Positions 41,629 to 50,449 of a stretch of 64,000 nucleotides of DNA are shown in pieces. Both the position numbers and the translations under genes were made by a program. The stretch is from CALUVN01 sp944323595. Lineage in GTDB: Bacteria > Cyanobacteriota > Vampirovibrionia > Gastranaerophilales > Gastranaerophilaceae. The stretch is taken from the NCBI GenBank assembly GCA_963931255.1, contig OZ006972.1:310001-374000 (forward strand). Direction: 5' to 3'. The notes beneath the pieces were generated by a model. It saw only the letters and a list, made by a program, of their open reading frames with translations, had not been told where the DNA came from and searched no databases. Numbering within the stretch: position 1 is the stretch's first letter; each line of letters begins with the position of its first letter.

Positions 41629-41772
41629 ATGAAAGTTTTAAAAAACATTGATTTAATAATATATTTTGCTATTGCTGCATTCTTTCTTGCCAAGCCTGTT
41701 TGTGAAATTGTTCAAAGTCTTTTTTATGTTTCGATATGCCTGATAACTAAACAACCGATGCCGTTTTTTTAG
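41629..41772 (+). CDS. Small membrane protein 4 (47 aa)
   Basis: MKVLKNIDLIIYFAIAAFFL then AKPVCEIVQSLFYVSICLIT and a short polar end. Two hydrophobic stretches around a Lys-Pro may form a hairpin or one long helix. No Shine-Dalgarno. Fourth and last of the group; a palindrome follows directly. Confidence 0.45.
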   Translation: MKVLKNIDLIIYFAIAAFFLAKPVCEIVQSLFYVSICLITKQPMPFF

Positions 41773-41778
41773 TCGTAG

Positions 41779-41809
41779 GTCGTGTTCAATGTGAAATTTT
41801 CAACACGAC
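41779..41809. repeat. Palindrome after small membrane gene 4
   Basis: GTCGTGTT / AACACGAC with a 15-nt loop, flanked by GTAG and CTAC. It can act as a terminator for the preceding small genes only on structure, as no T-tract follows; REP-like. The next 120 bp hold the comF promoter. Confidence 0.5.
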
Positions 41810-41899
41810 TACTACAACTGATTTGTTATCGGACCCATTCACCTATTAACTTATTCACTTATCGACTCTAATTATATTGGATTTCCCTTACTGATAATC

Positions 41900-41927
41900 T
41901 TTTACAAACCGGCTTTTAGTGTATAAT
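41900..41927 (+). promoter_or_regulatory. Promoter giving a leaderless comF transcript
   Basis: -10 TATAAT (41922-41927) with 6 nt to the ATG at 41934; a fair -35 (TTTTAC, 41900-41905) lies 16 nt upstream. The -10 lies inside the longest ORF, which excludes its GTG start. Confidence 0.55.
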
Positions 41928-41933
41928 ATTTTT

Positions 41934-42584
41934 ATGAAAACTTTTTTTATCGGACTGCTGGATTGGATTTATAAAAAGAAATGCTATTTTTGCAGAAGTT
42001 CAAAAGAATGTGTCAAAATGTGTTCCAAATGCTATTGCGAACTTGAACATCTTAATCCTGCAGTTAACAGAATTGTTAATTCCAAAAATGTCTATTGTGC
42101 AGGTGTTTATTCAAAAAATTTGCAGAAACTTATCCGCGGGCTTAAATATCATAACCAGAGAGATTTAGCATATTATCTGGCTAAATTTATGTATGAATAC
42201 TGGATTGAATTAACCGATGCCGTAGATTATCAAATCGTCCCGGTGCCAATTTATCCTACACGTCTTAAAAAACGTAAATACAATCATATGGATTTAGTCG
42301 CGGAAGAATTTTCAAAACTTAGCGGCTATCCGGTAAACAAAGAACTTATATCCCGAATTAAAGATACAAAAGCACAGTATAAACTTAAGCGTGCTGAACG
42401 TGTTGAAAATCTCAAAAATGCTTTTAATGTCGATGTAACGAAATTTGATAAACGCCGCAGGATACTTCTTATTGATGATATTTGTACAACAGGCTCGACT
42501 TTTGAAGAAATGATAAGAGAGTTTGAGAAAAATAATATTTATGATATAACTTGTTTTGCGGCAACAACCCCGTTTGAGGATTAA
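41934..42584 (+). CDS. ComF-family phosphoribosyltransferase-like protein
   Basis: 216 aa. An N-terminal zinc-finger-like Cys set (KKCYFCRSSKECVKMCSKCY) and a C-terminal phosphoribosyltransferase domain with the PRPP loop RRRILLIDDICTTGSTFEEM (about 175-195). ComF works in DNA uptake and processing in naturally competent bacteria and is widely conserved. With type IV pilus genes nearby, a DNA-uptake role is reasonable but not shown. Leaderless start at 41934. Confidence 0.9.
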   Translation: MKTFFIGLLDWIYKKKCYFCRSSKECVKMCSKCYCELEHLNPAVNRIVNSKNVYCAGVYSKNLQKLIRGLKYHNQRDLAYYLAKFMYEYWIELTDAVDYQIVPVPIYPTRLKKRKYNHMDLVAEEFSKLSGYPVNKELISRIKDTKAQYKLKRAERVENLKNAFNVDVTKFDKRRRILLIDDICTTGSTFEEMIREFEKNNIYDITCFAATTPFED

Positions 42585-42585
42585 T

Positions 42586-42903
42586 ATGATACTCGCTGAA
42601 TTTTCAAAATATTTACAGTCTAGAAAACAGGAAATTATTGACGGTAAAACTTCCGCTACTAAAATCCTTTGCGACTGGGTGCGCCTTGTTATATATAAAA
42701 ATCCCAAAAATCACGTGGATAAAATTATTCATAAAGAACTGCTGTTTGCTGAAAATTCCCTCGGAGATTTTTTGATTGTAGGAAAATCAGACAGCGGCAG
42801 AGTGCTTGCTAATGCTCTTTATAATTATGCCCAGAGTTATGAACATTACATAATGAGCAGATGGCTTCAAGATAAAAATCCGATGGATTTTAATGAAAAG
42901 TAA
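42586..42903 (+). CDS. Small orphan protein downstream of comF
   Basis: 105 aa. Start at 42586, one base after the comF stop, with TGAGGAT as ribosome-binding site; the longer ORF overlapping comF is rejected. MILAEFSKYLQSRKQEIIDG begins a helical soluble protein with a beta segment (SLGDFLIVGKSDSGRVLANA). No family recognised. Co-transcribed with comF. Confidence 0.65.
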   Translation: MILAEFSKYLQSRKQEIIDGKTSATKILCDWVRLVIYKNPKNHVDKIIHKELLFAENSLGDFLIVGKSDSGRVLANALYNYAQSYEHYIMSRWLQDKNPMDFNEK

Positions 42904-42991
42904 TTGCCCTGTTGGCGGATTTTTATATGATATTCTCTTTGTAAAATAATTTTGACTTCAATAAATTATTTCTGCAAAAGGAGAGTTGATT

Positions 42992-43858
42992 ATGACAAGT
43001 ACTATCTGGCAAGCCCCTGTTTGCGAGCTTGATGAACTGAACAATCTTTTTATCGAATTAACCGCAAAAAATTGTAATAACCGCTGCAAACATTGTTACA
43101 TTGATTTCCCGCTTACTAAAAACGTAAAAGATTTTATCCAGATTGATTTAATTAAAGATGCACTTAATGCAGCTTCCTGTGAAAAGTTACAGTGTATTTA
43201 TCTCACCGGCGCTGAACCTATGACACATCCTGATTTTAATTCTATTTTGAGATTGTGTCTGAAATATTCAAATGTTTGTATCTGCACAAACGGCAGTTTT
43301 ATAAATGAAAAGAAAGCAAGGTTTTTGAAACGTGTTCAATCCGAAAGTAATTTTGAGATTATTTTTCAGTTGAGTATTGACCATTACAATGAAGTGAAAT
43401 GCGATGATATCCGCGGCAGAGGTGCTTATCGTATTGCAATTTCTGCTATAAAAAATCTTGTTAAATATGATTTTAACCCGATTTTGGCAATTACTGATTA
43501 CTATCAGGAAGGGCGTGAGGTTTTGATTAATGAATTTATGAATATCGCTCATAAAATTGGGTTTCCTGCGGAATTAAGTAATTTTAAAATTAACAAATAT
43601 TATGACAAAAATAATAAAGATATTCCTGCTGATTATGACCATATTCTTATGGACAAATTGGATTGTAAAAATGGAAGAGTCTTAACCACAAAAGGTATTT
43701 ATACCTGCCCGTTTCTTGCAAATGACCATCGGGGCAGATGCGGTGCTGATTTAAGTAATTATTCCAAAAAAAATATTCTGGAAACTGATTTTTGTTCCAC
43801 ATGTATTCAAAATAAAAATAAAATTTTTGCAATAGATTTTTCTCAGTTTCTTGTGTAG
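42992..43858 (+). CDS. Radical SAM protein
   Basis: 288 aa. The 4Fe-4S/SAM motif CNNRCKHCYID (CxxxCxxC) is at about residues 28-38, followed by the usual barrel (IYLTGAEPMTHPDFNSILRL). The C-terminal part has further Cys (YTCPF, GRCGAD, DFCSTCI) that could hold a SPASM-like auxiliary cluster. Such proteins modify peptides or cofactors; no precursor peptide is obvious next to it, though the four tiny ORFs upstream are 1.2 kb away. ATG 42992 is preferred because AAAGGAGAG lies just upstream. Confidence 0.88.
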   Translation: MTSTIWQAPVCELDELNNLFIELTAKNCNNRCKHCYIDFPLTKNVKDFIQIDLIKDALNAASCEKLQCIYLTGAEPMTHPDFNSILRLCLKYSNVCICTNGSFINEKKARFLKRVQSESNFEIIFQLSIDHYNEVKCDDIRGRGAYRIAISAIKNLVKYDFNPILAITDYYQEGREVLINEFMNIAHKIGFPAELSNFKINKYYDKNNKDIPADYDHILMDKLDCKNGRVLTTKGIYTCPFLANDHRGRCGADLSNYSKKNILETDFCSTCIQNKNKIFAIDFSQFLV

Positions 43859-43864
43859 TTAAAA

Positions 43865-43887
43865 AAAGCAGCCGGTCTGGCTGCTTT
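43865..43887. terminator. Terminator between radical SAM and pilus genes
   Basis: AAAGCAGCC / GGCTGCTTT, 9 bp, 5-nt loop, T-tract on the + side and an A-tract opposite: serves both converging genes. Confidence 0.85.
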
Positions 43888-44478
43888 TTATTTTTGTGCA
43901 TAAAGTTTAAGTTTCATATTTATAAGTAATATTTTTTTGTTTTTTTGATAAGGTGTAATCTCTATAGTTTCCATATCCAGAAAATGTTCATGTTTGTATA
44001 AATCCTGCATAAAACGTTCAAACGCTTTATATTCTGCAATAAGCTCCAGTGTAAGCCTGCAAACGTGGTATTTATCTCCGGCATTTGCCACAAAAGCATC
44101 GTCCTGCGGATCATACTCATAATCTATTGAACGTGCTTTAATCATATTTGCTCTAAGTATTCTTATAATATCTTGCAGTTGGTCTGTTATAACAGTTTCT
44201 GTATCTGCTCCTGTTATAATCGGTTTATAAAATTTTTTTGTGATTGGATCTTTTGCTTTTTGTTTCTCTCTGTTTTCAGCTTGTTGTTTTAATGTTTCAA
44301 GAGTTCTTTGTTTTTCCTCGTAACTTGCCGTTTGAGTTTTATATGTTTTGTTATCATTAAAAATTGATTGAACAGATGGCATCAATTTTGAAAGTAAGAA
44401 TATAAACAAAATTATGCCGAATATTAATAGCAGAATAGCATTTTTAAATTTTTCAAAATATACTTTATATTCTCCCAT
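43888..44478 (-). CDS. PilO-like type IV pilus inner-membrane protein
   Basis: 196 aa. Short cytoplasmic start, one membrane helix (about 12-32), coiled coil (about 40-75) and a C-terminal ferredoxin-like domain (about 95-195), the layout of PilO/GspM. PilO partners with PilN in the periplasmic part of the alignment complex. Third gene of the pilMN-x-pilO operon, which, together with order, supports the call; sequence identity alone is weak. Confidence 0.65.
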   Translation of the reverse strand: MGEYKVYFEKFKNAILLLIFGIILFIFLLSKLMPSVQSIFNDNKTYKTQTASYEEKQRTLETLKQQAENREKQKAKDPITKKFYKPIITGADTETVITDQLQDIIRILRANMIKARSIDYEYDPQDDAFVANAGDKYHVCRLTLELIAEYKAFERFMQDLYKHEHFLDMETIEITPYQKNKKILLINMKLKLYAQK

Positions 44479-44481
44479 AAA

Positions 44482-44703
44482 TTATAGTTCTCCTTGTGAG
44501 GTATTATCGGATTTGTAACTATCTCCGACAACTTCAGGTGCGTATCCTTCAGGTGTAAGTTTATTACCCTGAGATGAATCAAAGTGGGTACGTGCATAAG
44601 TTTCTTTTATAATTGTTGAGATTTCTGATCTGCTAAGTACTCCTGCTATGATTAGCAATAAGATTGCTATGATAATTGTTAAAAATTTTTTGGATTTATT
44701 CAT
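44482..44703 (-). CDS. Small single-helix protein in the pilus operon
   Basis: 73 aa. One N-terminal membrane helix (about 7-24, FLTIIIAILLLIIAGVL) and a short polar periplasmic tail. It lies 15 bp after pilMN and 3 bp before the PilO-like gene, so it is likely a pilus accessory of this lineage. No family recognised. Confidence 0.65.
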   Translation of the reverse strand: MNKSKKFLTIIIAILLLIIAGVLSRSEISTIIKETYARTHFDSSQGNKLTPEGYAPEVVGDSYKSDNTSQGEL

Positions 44704-44718
44704 TATCTGCTAATCTCC

Positions 44719-46449
44719 CTATTTTCCAGTTACTTCTTTCGCATAATTACCGCTGCGTTTTGATGATTTTTGTTTAGGAAGTTCTTTTGGTGGTGTTGAT
44801 TTTTTAGAAACATTTTTGGTGTTTTTATTATTATCCTTTTCTTCTTGCGGTACTTCTTCTGTCATGCCCAATTCTTCTTCTGACATGTTGGTTATCTCAA
44901 ATTCATACCCCTCGGAGAGCATTCCATCTTCAACCAATTCATCTACATTATCCGATATCAGTTGAAGTTTGTGTAGTCTTAAATTGCTATTTAAAAGGGA
45001 ATCTTTCATGTTTCTGAAAAATGCATAAACATCCTCTACGCTTTCAGCTTCTCCCTGAATATCTATGAGTCCGTTATTCTGTGCTGAAAAATATGTTATC
45101 CATAATGTTTTTGGTACAGATGCACCGAGTGCAGAATAACTCATAAGTTTAGTCTTATTATTTTCAAGAGTGGTTTTGATGCTATCTTGTTCATTGAATT
45201 GGTTAGATTTATTACTGTCTGAAAATTTCTTAATTTCATCATCTATGCTTGCTATTTGCTTATTAATTTCTTGCACTTTTGCAGATGAATTTTGTGCAGT
45301 TTTCGGAAGAAGCATCATCAATAAAAGTACAGGAACAACAAGTATTGCACAAGCTATGCCGGATATTTTCAGGGCTGATGTAGGTGATATTTCAAATTCA
45401 TTTTCCCCGATAGAAATTTTTACCGGTTCATTGTCATCTCCGCCGGTTACCGCCTGTTTCTGGATAAAATCAAATTTTACAGGATAGTTCCTTGTTCTTG
45501 GCGCAGCAATTCCTATGCTATTGGCCGAAATTTTCAATACATAATCCGGTAAAACAGACAAGCTTGCTGGAATAAGTTCTTGTTTTTTAAATTGGTTATT
45601 ATCAAGATAATCAACAGTACTTTCTGTGTTTATTTTTTTTGCAATTAACTCAGCACTGACCATGTTTGTTTCTGATACAATATAGAGATAATTGGCAGGG
45701 TAACTCATTAAGGTAATATTCGCCGATGAGCATATTGCATTATAAATTTCATCACCTTCAAATGTTTTAATTGCAAGCGGTTCTTCATAAAAATCTACAA
45801 TGTTTTTACCTACCATAGATATAATATAATAGCCGCTTGAGCCTATTAGCATAAGATTCCAGGTGATACCGTCTTTCATTTGGGTTTCAGTAACCCCAGA
45901 GTAATCAAGAGCTTTTAAAAGGGAGGTTAATGACATTTCCATTCCCTGTAATGTTGCTCCGATTTCGGTTAATGCAGCTGAAATATTATCAATAACTGAT
46001 TTTTGGATTGCTGTATAGAGAATTTTTCTCATATCGTTAGAGACACTTGAGTTAGAATCTGTCCACGCGACAACCGGTTCATGTCTTTTGAATACATAAG
46101 ACTGCTCTACATCAGAAATGAGGGATTCTTTAACAGCATCATCACTCAGAATCAGCGGGCGTTCTGCAATACCAAATGAAACCATTGGCATGTTAAGAAC
46201 AACATTGCTTTTTGGGGTAATGTGTAATTCTTCAAATAGCTCCTGTGCAGCTTCTTTAAACTGATTGTAATCAGCTAATTCACGTAAAGTTTCGTTGTAA
46301 TCGAGAGGTCTGCAAGCATATGCCGCAACTGTTTTTGTCGTATTGTCGAGTTGAATCATTTCCAGACCGACGCCCGGAGTTACTGACATATATACAGTAC
46401 CCTTACTTTTTACACCCAATTGAGATAAAATATTACTTTGCGCAACCAT
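44719..46449 (-). CDS. Fused PilM-PilN type IV pilus assembly protein
   Basis: 576 aa. Residues 1 to about 340 form an actin-like PilM-type domain (GTVYMSVTPGVGLEMIQLDN; LIGSSGYYIISMVGKNIVDF), followed by one membrane helix (about 360-385), a coiled coil and a PilN-like periplasmic ferredoxin-like domain (NNGLIDIQGEAESVEDVYAF, about 455-520) and a charged tail. In most bacteria PilM and PilN are separate and bind through PilN's N-terminus; here they are one chain. No Shine-Dalgarno; TATAGA lies 9 nt before the ATG. Confidence 0.75.
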   Translation of the reverse strand: MVAQSNILSQLGVKSKGTVYMSVTPGVGLEMIQLDNTTKTVAAYACRPLDYNETLRELADYNQFKEAAQELFEELHITPKSNVVLNMPMVSFGIAERPLILSDDAVKESLISDVEQSYVFKRHEPVVAWTDSNSSVSNDMRKILYTAIQKSVIDNISAALTEIGATLQGMEMSLTSLLKALDYSGVTETQMKDGITWNLMLIGSSGYYIISMVGKNIVDFYEEPLAIKTFEGDEIYNAICSSANITLMSYPANYLYIVSETNMVSAELIAKKINTESTVDYLDNNQFKKQELIPASLSVLPDYVLKISANSIGIAAPRTRNYPVKFDFIQKQAVTGGDDNEPVKISIGENEFEISPTSALKISGIACAILVVPVLLLMMLLPKTAQNSSAKVQEINKQIASIDDEIKKFSDSNKSNQFNEQDSIKTTLENNKTKLMSYSALGASVPKTLWITYFSAQNNGLIDIQGEAESVEDVYAFFRNMKDSLLNSNLRLHKLQLISDNVDELVEDGMLSEGYEFEITNMSEEELGMTEEVPQEEKDNNKNTKNVSKKSTPPKELPKQKSSKRSGNYAKEVTGK

Positions 46450-46558
46450 AATTAATTTTCTATATTCCTATGCTAATTCCTATTTTTATTATACAATATA
46501 TACTGTTAAGTTCTTCAATTTAACATAAATTTACACTAAACGGAGGATATTAACCTTA

Positions 46559-47467
46559 ATGGCAGAGCTTATTGAGAAGATAAAGAAACTTAAAAACGAG
46601 AAGAATGCGGTAATTCTTGCTCATTGTTATCAAAATCCGGAGATTGATGACGTTGCAGATTTTGTCGGAGATTCTTTATATCTTAGTCAAATGGCTGCTA
46701 AAACTGATGCGGACATAATAGTTTTTGCAGGAGTGTATTTTATGGCTCAAACCGCAAAAATTTTATCGCCGGATAAGAAAGTGCTGCTGCCAAGGCGTGA
46801 AGCTGGTTGTGCTATGGCTGATATGATAAATGTTGAGCAGCTCCGTAAATTTAAGTCTTTACATTCAGGCGTGCCTGTTGTTTGTTATATTAATTCGACA
46901 GCTGAAGTTAAAGCCGAATGCGACATTTGCTGTACAAGTTCAAATGCTGTGAAAATAGTTGAAAGCCTCAAGTCAGATAAAGTTTTATTTTTGCCGGATC
47001 AGTATCTGGGAAAATGGGTTGAGTCAAAACTTAATGGCGTTGAAGTTATAACTTATGATGGATGCTGTCCTGTTCATCATCAGATTTTAGCTGAAGATAT
47101 TTTAAATGCAAGAGATAAATATCCTGATGCAAAAATTTTATCTCATCCGGAGTGCAGAAAAGAAGTTACGGAACTGTCGGATTATGTTGGCAGTACAACA
47201 GGAATTATGAAATATGCAAAAGAAAGTAATGCCAAAAATTTTGTAATCGCAACAGAAAAAGGTGTTGTAGACAGACTGCGCAGAGATTGTCCTGATAAAA
47301 ACTTTATTTTGATAAAAGAAAATCTGCTCTGTGAAAGTATGAAATGTACAACGCTTGAAGATATATATAAAGCCCTGTGTGAAGAAAAATATGAAATAAA
47401 AGTTGATGCAAAACTTTCTGAAAAGGCACATCTTTGTATAGATAGAATGCTGGGGGTATCTGAATAA
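46559..47467 (+). CDS. nadA: Quinolinate synthase
   Basis: 302 aa. Family marks: ILAHCYQNPEIDDVADFVGDS, GVYFMAQTAKILSPDKKVLL, and the three Fe-S Cys in REAGCAMAD, DGCCPVHH and CESMKCTT. It condenses iminoaspartate with dihydroxyacetone phosphate to quinolinate, on the way to NAD. Neither nadB nor nadC is adjacent. GGAGG lies 12 nt before the ATG. Its stop overlaps the rlmB start by one base. Confidence 0.96.
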   Translation: MAELIEKIKKLKNEKNAVILAHCYQNPEIDDVADFVGDSLYLSQMAAKTDADIIVFAGVYFMAQTAKILSPDKKVLLPRREAGCAMADMINVEQLRKFKSLHSGVPVVCYINSTAEVKAECDICCTSSNAVKIVESLKSDKVLFLPDQYLGKWVESKLNGVEVITYDGCCPVHHQILAEDILNARDKYPDAKILSHPECRKEVTELSDYVGSTTGIMKYAKESNAKNFVIATEKGVVDRLRRDCPDKNFILIKENLLCESMKCTTLEDIYKALCEEKYEIKVDAKLSEKAHLCIDRMLGVSE

Positions 47468-48216
47468 TGGAGGATATTATTTTTGGCAAAAATTCAGTAC
47501 TTGAAGCGTTAATCTCCGGCGAAAGAGAAATTAATAAAATTTTGATATCCAAAAATATTCACAATGATGTTAAGCTTAATAAGATTAAAGAGCTTGCTCA
47601 GGCAAACGGTATTGTCTTTCAATTCGTTGCAAAGGAAAAATTTCAACCATACGCTGAATACAATCATCAAGGCATCATTGCAAGAATATCTCCGGTAAAA
47701 TACTATGATTTGGATGAATTTCTTGAAGCTGCTCATGAAAATGCATCTCTGGTTATTTTGGATGGAGTTGAAGATTCACACAATCTTGGTGCCATTATCA
47801 GAACCTGTGTGTGCGCAGGTGTTGATGCCGTGATAATTCCGTCAAGACGCAATGTTCAGGTAAATTCAATTGTAGAAAAAACAAGTGCCGGCGCTGTAAA
47901 TCATATTAAAATAATAAAAGTCAATAGTCTGGTTAACGCTGTCCAAAAATTAAAAAATAACAACTGGTGGATAATTGCGGCAGACGCATCTGCGAATGAT
48001 AATTATTTTGATGTAAATTACAATGATATGAATTTTGCAGTGATAATGGGTGCAGAACACGCCGGTGTCTCCAGGTCGCTTTTAAAACTTTCTGATTTTG
48101 TTGTAAAAATTCCTATGATGAATGATTTTAATTCTTTGAATGTATCGACAGCATTGAGCGCAATAATATTTGAAACTGTACGCCAAAAAATTCGTAAAAC
48201 TGCAAAGGTTAAGTAA
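47467..48216 (+). CDS. rlmB: 23S rRNA 2'-O-methyltransferase, TrmH family (RlmB-like)
   Basis: 249 aa. An N-terminal substrate-binding domain (GKNSVLEALISGEREINKIL) and a SpoU/TrmH knotted methylase domain with motifs ILDGVEDSHNLGAIIRTCVC, MGAEHAGVSRSLLKLSDFVVKIPM and NVSTALSAI. Closest in plan to RlmB, which methylates G2251 of 23S rRNA; a tRNA substrate cannot be excluded. Start overlaps the nadA stop. Confidence 0.88.
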   Translation: MEDIIFGKNSVLEALISGEREINKILISKNIHNDVKLNKIKELAQANGIVFQFVAKEKFQPYAEYNHQGIIARISPVKYYDLDEFLEAAHENASLVILDGVEDSHNLGAIIRTCVCAGVDAVIIPSRRNVQVNSIVEKTSAGAVNHIKIIKVNSLVNAVQKLKNNNWWIIAADASANDNYFDVNYNDMNFAVIMGAEHAGVSRSLLKLSDFVVKIPMMNDFNSLNVSTALSAIIFETVRQKIRKTAKVK

Positions 48217-48287
48217 CGTAAAATAGAGTATTTACATCTTTAGGTAAAATAAATTATAATTATAACAGAAGAGACGGAGATTTTAAT

Positions 48288-49289
48288 ATGAAAAAAGCAA
48301 TTGAACAACTCGGTATACTTGATACTGATATTTCCGATGAAGATGTAGATTTTCACAAATTAGAATACGATGATGAAATTGCTGAAGTCTTAGAATCTGT
48401 ATCAGATCCTAAAGTGCAGGAAACTCTGGCTTCAATAAATACTGATGACAGTGTTCGTTTATATTTGCAGCAGATAGGGAAAATACCGTTACTTTCTTCA
48501 GAAGAAGAATTGGAAGTTGCAAAAAAGGCACATGATGAGCAGGATGCATTTGCAAAAAATATACTGGTAAACGCAAATCTTCGTCTGGTAGTCAGTATTG
48601 CTAAACGCTATGTCGGACGGGGGCTTTCATTTCTTGATTTGATTCAGGAAGGTAATTTAGGTTTGATGAAAGCTGTTGGGCGTTTTGATTATTCAAAGGG
48701 GTATAGATTTTCAACGTATGCAACCTGGTGGATAACGCAGGCTATAACCCGTGCAATTGCTGATAAAGCAAGAATTATAAGGCTTCCTGTTCATCTTATG
48801 GAATCTTTAAGTAAAATAAGAAGAGCTACTCTTGATTTAACAACAGAATTGGGGCATACTCCATCCAAACAGGATATTGCTTACAGAATGGGTGTACCGG
48901 TTAGCCGGATAACCGAAATAATTAAAGCCGCTCAATCTACTATTAGTATGGAAGCACCTCTCACAACGGATGACGAGTCTTCCAAAATAGCCGATTTTAT
49001 TGTTGATGAAGACACGATTGCACCGGAAAATCGTGTTACATTAGAAAATCTTTCCGATGATATAAGAAAAATTCTTTCACAATTAACCCCGAAAGAACGT
49101 GATGTGTTGATTTTGCGCTACGGTCTGGATACTGACGGTACAAAGAAAACACTTGAGGAAATCGGCATTCAATTTGGTATTTCGCGTGAACGTGTCAGAC
49201 AAATTGAAAACAGAGCTATTGCAAAGTTAAAACGCTTATGCCGTAATGAGGAAGTTGCTTACAGCCTGAAAACTTATTTTAAAGAATAA
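48288..49289 (+). CDS. RNA polymerase sigma-70 factor, RpoD/SigA type
   Basis: 333 aa. Region 1.2 (DSVRLYLQQIGKIPLLSSEEEL), region 2 (FLDLIQEGNLGLMKAVGRFD, YRFSTYATWWITQAI), region 3 and region 4 (TLEEIGIQFGISRERVRQIE). Region 1.1 is short, as in SigA of cyanobacteria-like lineages, so it may be the primary factor or a group 2 relative. The consensus-like -35/-10 boxes elsewhere in the window match its expected specificity. GGAG precedes the ATG; TTATAAT lies about 30 nt upstream. Confidence 0.94.
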   Translation: MKKAIEQLGILDTDISDEDVDFHKLEYDDEIAEVLESVSDPKVQETLASINTDDSVRLYLQQIGKIPLLSSEEELEVAKKAHDEQDAFAKNILVNANLRLVVSIAKRYVGRGLSFLDLIQEGNLGLMKAVGRFDYSKGYRFSTYATWWITQAITRAIADKARIIRLPVHLMESLSKIRRATLDLTTELGHTPSKQDIAYRMGVPVSRITEIIKAAQSTISMEAPLTTDDESSKIADFIVDEDTIAPENRVTLENLSDDIRKILSQLTPKERDVLILRYGLDTDGTKKTLEEIGIQFGISRERVRQIENRAIAKLKRLCRNEEVAYSLKTYFKE

Positions 49290-49319
49290 AATTAAATTAT
49301 ACTTATTGTTTTGTAAAAT

Positions 49320-49348
49320 AAAACTCCCGTTAAACTAACGGGAGTTTT
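49320..49348. terminator. Terminator between sigA and rpsA
   Basis: AAAACTCCCGTTA / TAACGGGAGTTTT, 13 bp, 3-nt loop, between convergent genes. Confidence 0.92.
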
Positions 49349-49370
49349 AGAATATATTATTCAAATTTTA

Positions 49371-50444
49371 CTATTCAGCGTCTTTGTTAATATCTTTGAT
49401 GCTGAGAGCAATTCTGTGTTCTTGCGGAGTGAATTTCTTAATAAGAACTTCAACACTGTCGCCTACTTTGAATTTATTGAACGGGTTAACGTTTTCTTCA
49501 GCCATTTCTGAAACCGGTAATAAAGCTTCAACGCCAGGGAAGATATTGATAAATGCACCGAAACCTGTAACTTTATTTACTGTACCGGTAATGATTTGAC
49601 CTTCTTCAAATTGACCTTCAATTTGCTGCCATGGATCTTCGCCCATTCTCTTTAAAGAAAGAGATATTCTCTTCAATTCTGTATCAATTTTGATAATTTT
49701 AACTTCAATAGTTTCGCCGAGAGAAATAACATCAGACGGGTGTTTAATTCTTTGCCATGAAATTTCAGAGATAGGAAGTAAGCCGTCGATTCCGTTGATA
49801 TCAACAAAAGCGCCAAAATCAGCAATTCTTACAACTTCACCTTTAACAACTGTATCTTCTTTCAAATCTGCTAAGATGTTATCAACAACCTGATCTCTTT
49901 GTTCTGCAACAGCCAATCTTTGAGAGAGGATAAGTTTATTTTTCTTAGGATCAGCTTCAAGAACTTTAACTTCAACTTTCTGGTCAATTAAACCGTCAAA
50001 CGGAGTTCCTGTTCTTAATTGAGAAGACGGGATAAAACCTTTGAGGTCTGCAACGTCAACAAGTACTCCGCCTTTAACGATAGAAACAACTTTCGCAAGG
50101 ATAGTGTCTCCTTGAAGTTTTGCATCATTAAGTTGAGCCCAGGCTTGAGCAAAAGCGAGTCTTTTTAATGATAAAAGCATACCGTCTTCATCGTTTTCTT
50201 CTTTAAGAACGTAAAATTCTTTAATATCACCGATATCAATAGTTTCGCTTTCAGATGACGGAAGTTCTTTATTCGGCAAGAAAGCTTCGGTTTTAGCACC
50301 TCTTACGCTAACGAGATAACCGTCTTGTTCTTTTTTAATTACTGTGCCTTCTACTACATCAGCTACAGAGTAGCTTTTAGAGAAAGATTCTTCCAATAAT
50401 TTTTCAAATTCATCCATAGATGTTTTTTCTAATGTTGCTGTCAT
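49371..50444 (-). CDS. rpsA: 30S ribosomal protein S1
   Basis: 357 aa with four S1 RNA-binding domains, each with the G-x-V-x-G-A-F/V core: about residues 22-90, 110-175, 195-265 (RIADFGAFVDINGIDGLLPI) and 280-350 (KVTGFGAFINIFPGVEALLP). Shorter than the six-domain proteobacterial S1 and like S1 of cyanobacteria and Firmicutes relatives. It helps mRNA binding to the ribosome, which matters here because many transcripts appear leaderless. Follows ispH by 5 bp; AAAAAGGAG precedes its ATG. Confidence 0.93.
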   Translation of the reverse strand: MTATLEKTSMDEFEKLLEESFSKSYSVADVVEGTVIKKEQDGYLVSVRGAKTEAFLPNKELPSSESETIDIGDIKEFYVLKEENDEDGMLLSLKRLAFAQAWAQLNDAKLQGDTILAKVVSIVKGGVLVDVADLKGFIPSSQLRTGTPFDGLIDQKVEVKVLEADPKKNKLILSQRLAVAEQRDQVVDNILADLKEDTVVKGEVVRIADFGAFVDINGIDGLLPISEISWQRIKHPSDVISLGETIEVKIIKIDTELKRISLSLKRMGEDPWQQIEGQFEEGQIITGTVNKVTGFGAFINIFPGVEALLPVSEMAEENVNPFNKFKVGDSVEVLIKKFTPQEHRIALSIKDINKDAE

Positions 50445-50449
50445 GTTTA

